A DNA stretch of 64,000 bases from JANQEU01 sp965228045 (GCA_965228045.1 OZ245789.1:3348001-3412000), one strand, 5' to 3'; positions 32,339-42,737 are shown, counted from the stretch's first letter. Notes: generated from the letters alone by a model not told the origin. Made by a program: numbers and translations.

Positions 32339-35300
32339 TTAGAATCCTACGTTTAGACCAAAAGTGAATGTCCTTGGTACAGGGAAGGTTGAAAAATCCT
32401 GTCCAAGATCGAAAGTGGTTGTACCGCCTACCTCCGGGTTGGAACCCGGATACTCAGTGAATACAAACGCCTGCTGCACACTTGAATAAACTCGTAAGTT
32501 TCTTACCCCTTTGATAAAATCCTGAGGGAATGTATAACCAAGTGTTATATTCTTGATTGTGAAGAAACTACCATCATAAATGAAGTTGGAGCTCACCCAG
32601 TCCCGATCTTGGGTAGGTGTGGAACCATAATTCTTACCCCACTTACCAGAGCCTGGATCTGATGGGCTTCTCCATCGATCCTGAGTCTCCGCGATCACGT
32701 TCATTAGTCCATCTCCATGATTAACTAATCCCTGAAGAGATCTTCTAAAAATGTCATTTCCTTGAGAACCAGATCCCACTACGGTGAAATCAATTCCTCT
32801 GTACTTCATTGATACATTCATACCATAAATGAAATTCGGTATCGGGTTACCAATGACAGTTTGGTCATCAGAACCTGGAGCACCTGATAAAGCATCGTAA
32901 GTGGTCACCCCATCACCATTAACATCCACGTATTTCGGTCCACCGACCTGAGAAATGTTAGAGACAGGACTATTATCAAAATCACCCTGATCTACATATA
33001 CTCCATCATGAACCATTCCGTAAAACTGCGCCACAGGCTCACCTACGATTGTAAGAGTAGCATTGTCAAGGATAAAAGGTACTGTTTCATCTAAAGCAAG
33101 AACCTCATTTCTATTGAAAGCCATATTGGCTCCAACCTGTAGATCAAGTTGTCCTATTCTATGGACAGTATTGACAAGAAATTCATGTCCCCAGAATTGG
33201 ATCTCACCAATGTTACCGGTAAAGCTTTCAAATCCTGAAGCAGGTGGTACGCTTAGTTCCCACAGCATGTCAGTAGATACTTTATTGTAGTAATCATATG
33301 TGAAGCTTATTCGATCATCAAAGAAGGCAAGATCTACTCCGATGTCTATTTGGCTGGAAAGCTCCCAACCAAGGCCTCTGTTGGCAATCGTGGTCTGTGC
33401 AGCTCCCGGTACAATGGCACTTCCGAAGACAGTGCTTTGGCCTATGTCCACATTACCGTACTGAGTGTAATTACCAATGTTATTATTACCGGTGATACCC
33501 CAGCTACCTCTCAGTTTTGCAAAACTCAATGGTCCCGAGTCGCTAAGAAAACTTTCATTGGAAATTATCCATCCAGCGGAAATAGAAGGGAAATTACCCC
33601 ATCTGTTGTCCACTCCAAATCTGGAGGAACCATCTCTCCTCACGGATGCCGCAAAAAGATATTTACCCTGATAGTCGTAAGTCAAACGAGCCAGGTAAGA
33701 TATCAATGACCACTCCTCAATGGTATTTTCAGGAATACCCGGGATTGTAGTGGACTGTAGTGTGGATATACGATCATCAGCATGACCCTGTCCGGTAGCA
33801 GTTATATCTTCAAATCGATATTTCTGTACGGTATAACCACCTAGTACTTCAAAGTTATGGCTGCCAAATGAATTCTGGTATGTAATGATGTTCTCATTCA
33901 GCCATGAAGTGAAATTGCTTCTAATGATTTCCATTTCAGAGTTCTGCGGGATGCTCTGCCAGGGATTAGCAGCCACAGTACTTGGCCTGAAGTCCTGACT
34001 ATATGTAGTACCAAGATCAACATTTATACTCGACTTCAAAGTCAAACCATCAACGGGTTCCACAGATAAAAACGCATTTGATAGCAACCTTGTATTTTGC
34101 TCTTCGTTCTGTCTGTTTTTCAAATTATTGTAATAGTTTGGCCATGGCCACCCGGTGAAAGATCTGCTAGGATCCAGCATCAGGTCCCTTTGTCCGTCGC
34201 CATCCAGATCCTGATTTGGACTAAAAACGGGTGGAGTTAGCTGAGCATTGTAAACGATGTTTCCTTCCCAGAAATTACCCTGTGTCGGAACAAGATTACC
34301 AACGGTTAATGTCGGTGCCACATTAAACCCTGCCTTGATTCTCTCGGTAAACTCATAATCTGTGTTAACTCTCAGAGAGAATCTCTCGAAACCCGTATTT
34401 ACAACTGTGCCCTTTTGATTAAAATAACCGCCTATGGCAGTAGCGCTGAATTTATCCTGGTTCGAGCTGAATGTCACACTAAGATCAGTTATCGGAGCGT
34501 TTCTGGTAATTTCCCTGAACCAATCAGTTCCTTTTCCATACTGGCCTGGGTTTTGAAACACATCCGGTACAGGAAGTCCCTGATCCTGAAAAGCCTCCTG
34601 TCTCATTTGAGCCCACTCAGTGGCTGTCAGAAGTTCCTGCTCAAGATTGTATGGCAATTGTTGTACACCAGTATTGACATTTACATCAATGCTGGTTCCT
34701 CTTTTACTCCCTCTCTTAGTAGTAATAAGCACGACACCATTTGCTGCCCTTGACCCATAAAGTGAAGTTGAGGCAGCATCTTTCAAAACGGTTATATTTT
34801 CAATTTCATTAGGATTGATGGCATTGATATCACCAGTCAAAGGCTGACCATCAATCACATACAGGGGTTCACTACCCGCAGAAAGGGAAATCTGTCCTCT
34901 CACGCGTACCTGCATTCCCTGACCGGGAGCACCTGTAGTTTGGTTGATTTGAACGCCAGCCAGTCGACCCTGAAGTTTTTGGGACAACTGAGCTGCAGGT
35001 ATGTTCTCCAACTCAGTTGCATCCACCTGTTGAACAGCACCAGTTACTTTCTCCTCAATCTGAGTACCGTAACCGAGTACTACAACCTCCTCCAACTGTT
35101 CGAAATCCAGACCCAAAGAGATATCGATCATCGATTGCCCGTTGACTGGCATAATCGTAGACTCGTATCCTACAAACGAAAACACAAGAACGTCGTCATC
35201 ACTTACCTCGAGTGAGTAACGTCCATCAAGGTCCGTAACTGTTCCGGTTGTAGTACCCCGTATAGTAACAGTGGCACCGACAACCGCCTCTCCTGCCTCG

Positions 35301-35401
35301 TCAGTAACTATGCCTGACACTTGATTTTGGGCCATCACCTCACTGCTGCCAGAAAGTAGCAGAAAGATCATCCCAAAAAAAGAGTAAAGTTTCCTCTTCA
35401 T
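32339..35401 (-). CDS. susC: SusC/RagA-family TonB-dependent transporter
   Basis: A 1020-residue outer-membrane transporter, starting at the ATG at 35401 (MKRKLYSFFGM) because it gives a proper signal peptide ending VMAQ; the frame is open nine codons further. Order: carboxypeptidase-regulatory-like domain (about residues 25-100), plug with ITVLKDAASTSLYGSRAANG, and a 22-strand barrel ending in FTFGLNVGF. It imports oligosaccharides with SusD. No anti-sigma or hybrid regulator is next to it; the GntR regulator 4 kb away is the only local candidate. Confidence 0.95.
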   Translation of the reverse strand: MKRKLYSFFGMIFLLLSGSSEVMAQNQVSGIVTDEAGEAVVGATVTIRGTTTGTVTDLDGRYSLEVSDDDVLVFSFVGYESTIMPVNGQSMIDISLGLDFEQLEEVVVLGYGTQIEEKVTGAVQQVDATELENIPAAQLSQKLQGRLAGVQINQTTGAPGQGMQVRVRGQISLSAGSEPLYVIDGQPLTGDINAINPNEIENITVLKDAASTSLYGSRAANGVVLITTKRGSKRGTSIDVNVNTGVQQLPYNLEQELLTATEWAQMRQEAFQDQGLPVPDVFQNPGQYGKGTDWFREITRNAPITDLSVTFSSNQDKFSATAIGGYFNQKGTVVNTGFERFSLRVNTDYEFTERIKAGFNVAPTLTVGNLVPTQGNFWEGNIVYNAQLTPPVFSPNQDLDGDGQRDLMLDPSRSFTGWPWPNYYNNLKNRQNEEQNTRLLSNAFLSVEPVDGLTLKSSINVDLGTTYSQDFRPSTVAANPWQSIPQNSEMEIIRSNFTSWLNENIITYQNSFGSHNFEVLGGYTVQKYRFEDITATGQGHADDRISTLQSTTIPGIPENTIEEWSLISYLARLTYDYQGKYLFAASVRRDGSSRFGVDNRWGNFPSISAGWIISNESFLSDSGPLSFAKLRGSWGITGNNNIGNYTQYGNVDIGQSTVFGSAIVPGAAQTTIANRGLGWELSSQIDIGVDLAFFDDRISFTYDYYNKVSTDMLWELSVPPASGFESFTGNIGEIQFWGHEFLVNTVHRIGQLDLQVGANMAFNRNEVLALDETVPFILDNATLTIVGEPVAQFYGMVHDGVYVDQGDFDNSPVSNISQVGGPKYVDVNGDGVTTYDALSGAPGSDDQTVIGNPIPNFIYGMNVSMKYRGIDFTVVGSGSQGNDIFRRSLQGLVNHGDGLMNVIAETQDRWRSPSDPGSGKWGKNYGSTPTQDRDWVSSNFIYDGSFFTIKNITLGYTFPQDFIKGVRNLRVYSSVQQAFVFTEYPGSNPEVGGTTTFDLGQDFSTFPVPRTFTFGLNVGF

Positions 35402-35739
35402 ACTTTTAGTTTTTAGTTCCAACATCAATTCAATAGCTGGTTTTTAGTATTGAACTTCCGAGCTATCGGGAATGAAAATTCCATTGGATAGTTCTTCCAT
35501 GGCTTAAAGAAAAAAAGAGAAATGAAGAGTTCTATCCTGCTCTATCCTGTCGGATTTTGAAAGAATTGAAATTAATCGCCCGTAGAAAGCATGTGATTAT
35601 GAAAACAAAGGCATAACAGGTACTGTTTTAAAAATATGGAAAAACATGAAATAGTGTCGATAGATAGCCATTTTCAATCATATGACGTTTGGCTTTCTAT
35701 AGGTGCATTAGTCATCTAACATTCAGGCAACTTAGTAAC
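35402..35739. promoter_or_regulatory. Gap upstream of susC
   Basis: It must contain the susC promoter on the minus strand, but I see no exact TAnnTTTG box. TCTATCCTG occurs twice with 10-bp spacing (35531-35539 and 35541-35549), one helical turn apart, and could be regulator half-sites. Nothing else is supportable. Confidence 0.35.
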
Positions 35740-36294
35740 TCAAATCTCCTTCAGAATCTTGGCGGGGTTTCCGCCTACCACGACATTGTCCGGAACGTCC
35801 TTGTTGACCAGTGAACCAGCCGCTACCACGGAGTTCTCCCCTACAGTAACTCCGGGTAAAATAGTAGCTGTGGCCCCTATCCACGCATTCCTTTTTATGT
35901 GAATGGGCCTGACTACAAGGGCTTTTCTTTTGGCAGGATCTAACGGGTGGTCCTCCGTGACCAGGCAGGCCTTGGGTGCTATGAGTACATCATCGTCTAT
36001 GGTGATACCTCCGAGATCAAGAAAAGTACAATCATGATTGATGAAAACGTTCTTGCCTAAAGTGATAAAGCGACCGTAATTGGTGTTGAATGGGGCCAGT
36101 ACACTGGTAGTCTCGTCTAAGTTCTGTTCGATGATTTCTCCCAACAATTCCCTCATCTCCCCTATGTCTGAGGAAGCATTGAGTACCCTCAATAACTTCA
36201 GTGTTTTGGTCACACCAACAAAGAGTTTTGGGTATTCCGGATCATCGAATGGTATAACCTCTCCTGCTCTCATCCTGTCAAAAATATCTTTCAT
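35740..36294 (-). CDS. Sugar O-acetyltransferase, hexapeptide-repeat (maltose acetyltransferase type), copy 1
   Basis: A 184-residue left-handed beta-helix acetyltransferase. The start MKDIFDRMRAGEVIP at 36294 is chosen by comparison with its paralogue at 46524; an in-frame ATG 30 bases upstream is less likely. NVFINHDCTFLDLGGITI, the catalytic-His segment TEDHPLD, and IGATATILPGVTVGENSVVAAG followed by VGGNPAKILKEI mark the LbH_MAT/NodL group. It would move acetyl from acetyl-CoA to a sugar or similar acceptor in the cytoplasm. It is divergent from an AraC regulator, an arrangement resembling that at 46524. Confidence 0.88.
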   Translation of the reverse strand: MKDIFDRMRAGEVIPFDDPEYPKLFVGVTKTLKLLRVLNASSDIGEMRELLGEIIEQNLDETTSVLAPFNTNYGRFITLGKNVFINHDCTFLDLGGITIDDDVLIAPKACLVTEDHPLDPAKRKALVVRPIHIKRNAWIGATATILPGVTVGENSVVAAGSLVNKDVPDNVVVGGNPAKILKEI

Positions 36295-36462
36295 CAGATT
36301 GTGATTATTGTATTGATATTTCAATAATAATGATAGAAAATGAATCCTCTATGGAATCAGAAAACTTACTTTTCCGTTAATCAATTACATAAATCCGATT
36401 GTTTGAATATTGTTTGTTATTTACAATCATTTCCAGAATATTTATAGGAGTTGACGCTGATT

Positions 36463-37374
36463 ATGGAAACCGCAGAAACACTTGAGCAGTTTTATGAGCG
36501 CAAATTTCGGTTATTACCTGAGAACGTCAGAAAGGACATTGGTCACTTCAATATCTTTCAGATTGCTCCTTTTCGGGAAGGCCAGGTCACGTCAGTACCA
36601 TACAGGCGAAGGGACTTTTATAAAGTCATGCTCGTGAAAGGTGAAAGTACGGTTCATTATGCTGACGGCATTTACAAAATAAAGAAACAAGCATTGGCCT
36701 TTTCCAACCCGCTTATTCCATACAAGTGGGAACAACTGGATAAACGATATGATGGGGTTTACTGCATATTCAACGCCCAATTCTTCCATCAGAATACCCA
36801 TTATGCGGATTACGAGATTTTTCAACCAAATGGCAGTCATGTTTTCGAACTAACGGACACGCAAGCCGATTTCGTCCAAAGCAAGTTCGACCAGATGGAG
36901 AAGGAATTTGGTTCCAATTACAAATACAAATTCGACCTGATTCGTAATCTGGTTATGGAGCTCATCCACTTTGGAATGAAGATGGAACCGACTCACTCCT
37001 TGCCTGATCCATCTGTCAATGCAGCGTACAGGATCGCGAGATTATTTGTGGAGCTTCTTGAAAGGCAGTTTCCACTGGATGAGAATCATCGGTCTATAGA
37101 CATCAAAACCCCCTCGGAATTTGCTGAGAAGCTGAATATCCACGTAAATAGCCTAAATCGTGCTGTCAAGTCCACAATGGGCAAAACTACGTCTCAGGTG
37201 ATCGCGGACCGTCTCAATCAGGAGGCTAAAGCGCTTTTAAAACATACCTCCTGGAGTATCGGAGACATTTCCCATTCTCTTGGTTTTAATGAAGTATCTC
37301 ACTTCATCCACTTTTTCAAGAAATACTCCACTCTAAGTCCTCTAAAATTCCGCAACGCACAGGAAGTTGTTTGA
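36463..37374 (+). CDS. AraC-family regulator, copy 1
   Basis: A 303-residue regulator starting at the ATG at 36463 (a TTG at 36451 is in frame). The N-terminal cupin-like half has RRDFYKVMLVKGESTVHYADG and SNPLIPYKWEQ; the C-terminal AraC HTH has FAEKLNIHVNSLNRAVKSTMGKT and ISHSLGFNEVSHFIHFFKKYSTLSPLKFR. It is similar along its length to the AraC protein at 41808. It precedes a DUF5916-cupin-monooxygenase-esterase set that it may control. Confidence 0.9.
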   Translation: METAETLEQFYERKFRLLPENVRKDIGHFNIFQIAPFREGQVTSVPYRRRDFYKVMLVKGESTVHYADGIYKIKKQALAFSNPLIPYKWEQLDKRYDGVYCIFNAQFFHQNTHYADYEIFQPNGSHVFELTDTQADFVQSKFDQMEKEFGSNYKYKFDLIRNLVMELIHFGMKMEPTHSLPDPSVNAAYRIARLFVELLERQFPLDENHRSIDIKTPSEFAEKLNIHVNSLNRAVKSTMGKTTSQVIADRLNQEAKALLKHTSWSIGDISHSLGFNEVSHFIHFFKKYSTLSPLKFRNAQEVV

Positions 37375-37458
37375 ATTTTACAATAATGTGTTTGGCCTGC
37401 ACAAGTAATTAATCACGCCAGGTAAGAACTTTGCAGAAAAAAATTGAAAGTTGGAACG

Positions 37459-39663
37459 ATGAAATCCACCTACTCATTTATTATTTCACTTTTGACTTTA
37501 TGTCTTACTGCATATGGACAGGATAATCCCGGTACAATCGATGCCCGGTACATCAAGGAACCTATCAAACTGGACGGTGTCCTGGACGAGGCAGTCTGGC
37601 AGCAAGCCGGTTCCATTTCAGACTTCTGGCAATACTTCCCCACGGACTCAGTCAGGGCAAGGAAAAATACCCAGGTTAAGATCCTGTATGATGAGGACAA
37701 TATTTACGTTGGCATATATGCCGAATCCGAAAGCTCCGAATATGTCGCTACGAGCTTAAGACGGGACTTCAGTGGTGCCAGCAATGACAATGTTTCTGTA
37801 CTATTTGACACCTTTAGTGACGGCGCAAACGCCTTCTTGTTTGGGGTCACTCCTTACGGTGTCCAGCGAGAGGTTCTGATCTCCGAAGGAGGTACACAAA
37901 GAGGATTCAATCCGGCATGGGATATGAAATGGCGTGCAGAAGTCACGAGCTTTGATGACCACTTTGTGGCGGAAATGATCATCCCTTTCACCTCCATGAA
38001 ATTTCCGGAAGGATCGCAGCAGTGGCGTTTTCAGGCTTATCGTTTTGACTACCAGTCGCAAGAACAAAGTGCCTGGGCGCGTGTACCTCAGAACCAGTTG
38101 CTTTCCAGTACGGCATTTATGGGTCAATTAAGATTCGAAGCGCCTCTTGGAAAATCCAGAACTCCTTTTGCGCTGATCCCTTATGTGAATGCCCTGGCGC
38201 AGGATAATGCACAAACCGGGGAGTCCGGAATGGAGTTTAAAGTTGGCGGCGATGCCAAAGTTGCAATAGGTAACGGCATGAACCTGGACGTCACCATAAA
38301 CCCGGATTTCTCCAATGTAGAGGTAGACGACATTTTTACGAACTTAACGCGTTTCGAAATCCAGCTTCCCGAGCGGAGACAATTTTTCATCGACAACAGC
38401 GACCTTTTCGGATTTTATGGAAGTATCTACAATGACGCTTCTCCATTTTTTTCCAGAAGAATTGGTTTAGCACGGGATACGGCCGGGAACCTTATACAGA
38501 ATAGAATCATCGGAGGTGCACGCCTAAGCGGGAAACTAGACCAAAACTGGCGGCTGGGTTTTTTAAACATCCAGACAGATGAAGACGTACCCAATGAGAT
38601 CGCTTCCAACAATAATATGATGCTGGCACTCCAGAGAAAGGTCTCCGCCAGATCCAGCATCGGTGCTTTTTTTATCAACAGACAGACATTTGGAGATTAC
38701 GAATTCCAAAACCCTGAAGATGAATATAATCGGGTGTATGGTGTAGACTACAATCTTGCCTCAAAGAACAACAACTGGACAGGAAAATTCTACGTCCATC
38801 AATCACTGCAACCGGATGATAGCCAGGGTAATCTTTCATCACAGGCCACTGCGGCTTACAACGACAGGTTTTGGTATTTCTCCGCGGATCTGGTGTACAT
38901 CGATCAGGATTTCCAATCCGACCTGGGTTTTATTCCGAGAAAGGATGTTATCAAAAATGGCCTGGGAGCAGGTCGAACATTTTATCCCAGCGGAGGGATC
39001 GTAAATAAGCACGAATTCAGGCTGATATCATTACTCTTCTGGAGACCCACGTTAGATTACCAAAATACTGATAGGCTACTACGTCCCGAATACAACATCG
39101 AATTCCGGAACCAATCAAACCTTGAGATGCGGTATTTTGATCAGTACATTTACCTGACCCAGGATTTCTTTCCAACCGGCAGGGACGGATCACCCATACC
39201 CGGTAGTAATGGATATAATTTCAACCAGTTTGAAGCGACGTACAGGTCCAATGTAACAAGGACTTTTACCTACAGTTTCAATTCAAGATTGGGACAGTTT
39301 TTCAATGGAGATTCTTACTCCTACGGATTGACAGTTGGTTATCGGCTTCAACCTTTTGCCAGCTTTAGTATCAATGCCCAGTACGACAGAATAAGGCTAC
39401 CCGGAGACATTTCTGATGCTGATTTTTGGTTGCTGACGCCACGTGCGGAGATCACATTTACCAAATCCATCTTTTGGACCACAACAATCCAGTACAGTAA
39501 CCAGCGCGACAATCTCGGGATCAACTCAAGACTACAATGGAGATACGCTCCGCTCTCCGACCTGTTCCTTGTCTATAACGACAACTACTTTCCTACAGGA
39601 TTTGGACCAAAATTTCGATCAATCAACCTTAAATTAACTTATTGGTTTAACCCAAAATTCTAG
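37459..39663 (+). CDS. DUF5916 protein with CBM9-like domain and outer-membrane barrel
   Basis: A 734-residue exported protein; the ATG at 37459 gives the signal peptide ending AYGQ. Residues about 25-215 form a carbohydrate-binding family 9-like domain (PIKLDGVLDEAVWQQAGSISDFWQ, LYDEDNIYVGIYAES). The rest is a large beta-rich DUF5916 domain ending in the barrel-type LTYWFNPKF. Such proteins are common beside Bacteroidota hydrolases and are thought to sit in the outer membrane; their exact role is unknown. The next gene starts three bases later. Confidence 0.85.
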   Translation: MKSTYSFIISLLTLCLTAYGQDNPGTIDARYIKEPIKLDGVLDEAVWQQAGSISDFWQYFPTDSVRARKNTQVKILYDEDNIYVGIYAESESSEYVATSLRRDFSGASNDNVSVLFDTFSDGANAFLFGVTPYGVQREVLISEGGTQRGFNPAWDMKWRAEVTSFDDHFVAEMIIPFTSMKFPEGSQQWRFQAYRFDYQSQEQSAWARVPQNQLLSSTAFMGQLRFEAPLGKSRTPFALIPYVNALAQDNAQTGESGMEFKVGGDAKVAIGNGMNLDVTINPDFSNVEVDDIFTNLTRFEIQLPERRQFFIDNSDLFGFYGSIYNDASPFFSRRIGLARDTAGNLIQNRIIGGARLSGKLDQNWRLGFLNIQTDEDVPNEIASNNNMMLALQRKVSARSSIGAFFINRQTFGDYEFQNPEDEYNRVYGVDYNLASKNNNWTGKFYVHQSLQPDDSQGNLSSQATAAYNDRFWYFSADLVYIDQDFQSDLGFIPRKDVIKNGLGAGRTFYPSGGIVNKHEFRLISLLFWRPTLDYQNTDRLLRPEYNIEFRNQSNLEMRYFDQYIYLTQDFFPTGRDGSPIPGSNGYNFNQFEATYRSNVTRTFTYSFNSRLGQFFNGDSYSYGLTVGYRLQPFASFSINAQYDRIRLPGDISDADFWLLTPRAEITFTKSIFWTTTIQYSNQRDNLGINSRLQWRYAPLSDLFLVYNDNYFPTGFGPKFRSINLKLTYWFNPKF

Positions 39664-39666
39664 CTT

Positions 39667-40131
39667 ATGAAAACTGTATTCGCTTTCCTTACAACACTTT
39701 CTATTACCATACCTTGCCTGGCCCAGGACTCAGGAGAGGTTGAGGCCATATTCCCGAAAGGTCAGAAAGGACCAGAACGGTTTTTTACAGGGTCGGCATT
39801 CAATTACGGCCTGGTTCCCAACGATTCTGTTTATGACATGGTTATTGGAAATGTCTTTTTCGAGCCGGGAGCCCGAAGTAACTGGCATTCACATCCGTCT
39901 GGTCAGATTCTGATCATCACGGATGGAGTCGGATATCACCAGATCGAGGGTCAGCCCCGGGAAACTATCAAAAAAGGTGATGTGGTGAAATGTCCCCCGA
40001 ACACAAGACACTGGCATGGCGCCAGCAGCGACACGGGCTTGCAGCAAATCTATATTCTACCAAATACGGAGAAAGGAATCGTAAACTGGATGGAAGCGGT
40101 AACCGATGAACAATACAATAGCGAAAACTGA
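39667..40131 (+). CDS. Exported cupin-domain protein, copy 1
   Basis: A 154-residue protein with a signal peptide (residues 1-20, ending CLAQ). The cupin barrel carries ARSNWHSHPSGQILIITDGVG, with metal ligands His-x-His, and NTRHWHGASSD, with the last His. The C-terminal VNWMEAVTDEQYN is shared with the cytoplasmic cupin at 44089. It is probably a metal-binding periplasmic enzyme or binding protein acting on small molecules. It is in an apparent operon with DUF5916 (3-base gap) and the monooxygenase-like gene. Confidence 0.85.
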   Translation: MKTVFAFLTTLSITIPCLAQDSGEVEAIFPKGQKGPERFFTGSAFNYGLVPNDSVYDMVIGNVFFEPGARSNWHSHPSGQILIITDGVGYHQIEGQPRETIKKGDVVKCPPNTRHWHGASSDTGLQQIYILPNTEKGIVNWMEAVTDEQYNSEN

Positions 40132-40137
40132 GGATTG

Positions 40138-40569
40138 ATGAGTTCAGCCAGATTATTTACAGGGAATCTACTTTGGCTGGTCATGCTTTTGATCGGACTG
40201 ATCAGCTGCAGCTCTGACAATGAAATCCCGGAGGTATCCAATCAGGATGTAAGGGAAAACTGGGTCGTGAGATTCGCTGAACTGGAAATAGACTCCGCAA
40301 AACTGGATGAGTACAATGAATTTCTACGGGAAGGCATAAAAACCGCTACTGAAATAGAACCGGGGGTTTTGACGATGTACGCAGTGCAGGAGGCAGATGA
40401 CCCAACTAAAATTACCGTACTTGAAATATATGAAAGTGACTCTGCCTACCAGGCACACCTTGCCACTCCCCATTTTCAAAAATATAAAACCGGAACGGCG
40501 GAAATGGTCAAATCCCTTAAACTGATAGATCTCAATCCGATTGTTCTAAGAGGTAAAAACATTAACTAA
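40138..40569 (+). CDS. Lipoprotein with antibiotic-biosynthesis-monooxygenase (ABM) fold
   Basis: About 143 residues, starting at the ATG at 40138. A lipobox LISC gives a lipid-modified Cys near residue 22. The rest matches the ABM ferredoxin-like fold (WVVRFAELEIDSAKLDEYNEFLREGIKTA, LTMYAVQEADDPTKITVLEIYESDSAYQAHL), a family of cofactor-free quinol monooxygenases and related small enzymes. The lipoprotein form is less common than the cytoplasmic one. It follows the cupin closely, suggesting a common small-molecule pathway. Confidence 0.8.
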   Translation: MSSARLFTGNLLWLVMLLIGLISCSSDNEIPEVSNQDVRENWVVRFAELEIDSAKLDEYNEFLREGIKTATEIEPGVLTMYAVQEADDPTKITVLEIYESDSAYQAHLATPHFQKYKTGTAEMVKSLKLIDLNPIVLRGKNIN

Positions 40570-40580
40570 AACCAATAATT

Positions 40581-41765
40581 ATGAGAAAGCCAATTTCCTT
40601 TATTCTAACAGGTTTCGTCACCTTGACATTAACCGCTCAGCAGGATCTTTTCCGGGGAAATAGTATTATTTCACCGGAAGTCAACCCTGATAAAACGGTG
40701 ACTTTCAGAATATCCGCACCCGAAGCATCCAGCGTATCTGTTTCGGGGAGTTGGATGTCAGGAGGTGGATTTGGTCAACCAGCACCTAAAAAAGACCTGG
40801 TAAAAAGCGACAGCGGAATTTGGTCATACACCACAGAGACATTGTCTCCCGATCTTTATAGATACTCCTTCATGGTGGATGGTGTGAGAACAATGGATCC
40901 TAGCAACGCGCATGCGATCAGGGATGTAGCCACACTTTCTAATATTTTCATTGTAGGTGGAGGAATAGCGGACCTTTACAAGGTATCGGATGTTCCACAT
41001 GGTACGGTTGCTTTTCGATGGTATGAATCACCTGGAAACAACAAGAGTCGCAGATTAACGGTATACACACCCAACGGGTATGAACGTAGCACTAGCAGAT
41101 ATCCTGTTTTGTACTTATTGCATGGCATTGGAGGAGATGAAGAAGCCTGGATCGGCTCAGGACGGGCCGTGCAAATTCTCGACAACCTCATTGCCCAGGG
41201 TAAAGCTGAACCAATGATCGTGGTCATGACCAATGGCAACGTGTACCAACAGGCGTCTCCGGGAAATGGAAGTACAGGTCTGGTACAACCAAGAATGATG
41301 CTGCCAAATACGATGGATGGAAAATTTGAAGAGACATTCATTGACGTCATGAATTTCATCGAGTCCAATTATAGAACTATTGAAGAAAAGGAGGGACGTG
41401 CTATAGCCGGTCTCTCCATGGGAGGATTTCATACTGCCAATATTTCGATGCATTACCCTGACAAATTTGACTATGTGGGATTGTTTTCATCAGCACTTGG
41501 CGTTCGTCCCAATGGAGAATCTACAGCGGAAGTCTATCAAAACCAGGACCAAAAGCTAAAGCAGCAGATGGAAAATGGTGTGGAGCTTTATTGGATGGCG
41601 ATCGGCGAGGATGACATGGACATGATACTAAGAGGTAATGAGGCTTTGAGAAAAAAGATGGACGATATGGGCATGGAGTATACATACAAGGAGACAACCG
41701 GCGGTCATACATGGGACAACTGGAGGGCTTACCTTGTAGAGTTTACACAATTGATTTTTAAGTAA
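40581..41765 (+). CDS. Esterase with N-terminal E-set domain (enterochelin/feruloyl esterase type, CE1-like)
   Basis: A 394-residue exported enzyme (signal residues 1-20). Residues 30-125 form an early-set/CBM48-like domain (KTVTFRISAPEASSVSVSGSW). The alpha/beta hydrolase has YLLHGIGGDEEAW and Ser279 in AIAGLSMGGFHT, with the closing His in ETTGGHTWDNWR. This architecture is typical of Bacteroidota esterases that deacylate hemicelluloses or release ferulate. It is the last gene of the set starting at 37459. Confidence 0.87.
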   Translation: MRKPISFILTGFVTLTLTAQQDLFRGNSIISPEVNPDKTVTFRISAPEASSVSVSGSWMSGGGFGQPAPKKDLVKSDSGIWSYTTETLSPDLYRYSFMVDGVRTMDPSNAHAIRDVATLSNIFIVGGGIADLYKVSDVPHGTVAFRWYESPGNNKSRRLTVYTPNGYERSTSRYPVLYLLHGIGGDEEAWIGSGRAVQILDNLIAQGKAEPMIVVMTNGNVYQQASPGNGSTGLVQPRMMLPNTMDGKFEETFIDVMNFIESNYRTIEEKEGRAIAGLSMGGFHTANISMHYPDKFDYVGLFSSALGVRPNGESTAEVYQNQDQKLKQQMENGVELYWMAIGEDDMDMILRGNEALRKKMDDMGMEYTYKETTGGHTWDNWRAYLVEFTQLIFK

Positions 41766-41807
41766 GGAGATGCCGCTTTTAGGGTTTGATTTTCTTAATT
41801 TTGTAAT

Positions 41808-42677
41808 GTGACCCAAAAAACTGAAAGATCTCTTTCTGAATTCAACAATCAACTTCGGTTAAAAGGATTCAAGATATTCCAGATTGAGGCCGACAGTGAT
41901 TCAACCAGAATTTACAGTAGAAAGGACTTCTATAAGATATGCCTGACAACTGGCAAAAGTAGAATACACTATGCCGATAGAAGTTTTGAGCATGAAGGCA
42001 CAGTCCTGTTTTTTGGCAATCCGCATATTCCCTACAGTTGGGAAACAGTATCCAATACTTATACGGGATTTACATGCCTGTTTTCTGAGGAATTTCTGAT
42101 GCTGTCCGAAAGATCGGACAGCATTCTACAATCCCCCCTGTTTAAAATTGGAGGTACGCCTATACTCACTATTACCGAAGACCAGCGTGCTTTTTTGAAT
42201 GGTCTCTTTAAGAGGATGATGCAAGAACAAGAATCAGATTATGAATTTAAGGCGGATTTGATTCGGAATTATATCCATTTAATCCTTCATGAAGCACTTA
42301 AGATGCAGCCCTCTCAGGATTTTGATCAGCATAAGAATGCTGCTTCAAGGCTCACAGCCGTGTTCCTGGAACTTCTGGAGAGGCAATTTCCCATTGAAAC
42401 CTCAGATAAACCATTACACTTAAGAGCACCTCAGGACTTTGCAGATCGGTTGAACGTCCATGTGAACTACCTGAATCGTTCTGTCAAGGAAACCACAGGA
42501 AAACCTACATCGACACACATCTCCGAAAGAATAGCCGGTGAAGCACGGGCTTTGCTTCAGCATACAAACTGGAATGTGAGTGAGATAGCCTACGCATTGG
42601 GATTTGAATACCCAACCTACTTCAATAACTTTTTCAAAAAGATCACCGGAACCACTCCTAAGGCTGTTCGGACCTAG
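41808..42677 (+). CDS. AraC-family regulator, copy 2
   Basis: A 289-residue regulator; no ATG fits, so GTG at 41808 is used. It resembles the AraC protein at 36463: RKDFYKICLTTGKSRIHYADR, FGNPHIPYSWE, the HTH region FADRLNVHVNYLNRSVKETTGK and the second helix-turn-helix around IAYALGFEYPTYFNNFFKKITG. It precedes the aldo-keto reductase, cyclophilin-like and cupin genes, which are its likely targets. Confidence 0.88.
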   Translation: MTQKTERSLSEFNNQLRLKGFKIFQIEADSDSTRIYSRKDFYKICLTTGKSRIHYADRSFEHEGTVLFFGNPHIPYSWETVSNTYTGFTCLFSEEFLMLSERSDSILQSPLFKIGGTPILTITEDQRAFLNGLFKRMMQEQESDYEFKADLIRNYIHLILHEALKMQPSQDFDQHKNAASRLTAVFLELLERQFPIETSDKPLHLRAPQDFADRLNVHVNYLNRSVKETTGKPTSTHISERIAGEARALLQHTNWNVSEIAYALGFEYPTYFNNFFKKITGTTPKAVRT

Positions 42678-42737
42678 AGGTTTGAATTTCTTAATTTATG
42701 GTTTGATAGTTATTAACTGTACCCACGGTAAGCTCCA

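Noticed and set aside
25683..35401. Complete ulvan utilisation locus
   Set aside because: No ulvan lyase, unsaturated glucuronyl hydrolase or rhamnose catabolic genes are present, so only a partial, inferred link to such a polymer is stated.
41796..41803. TAATTTTG as promoter of the second AraC gene
   Set aside because: It fits TAnnTTTG but lies only four bases before the GTG start, too close for a -7 box of that gene.
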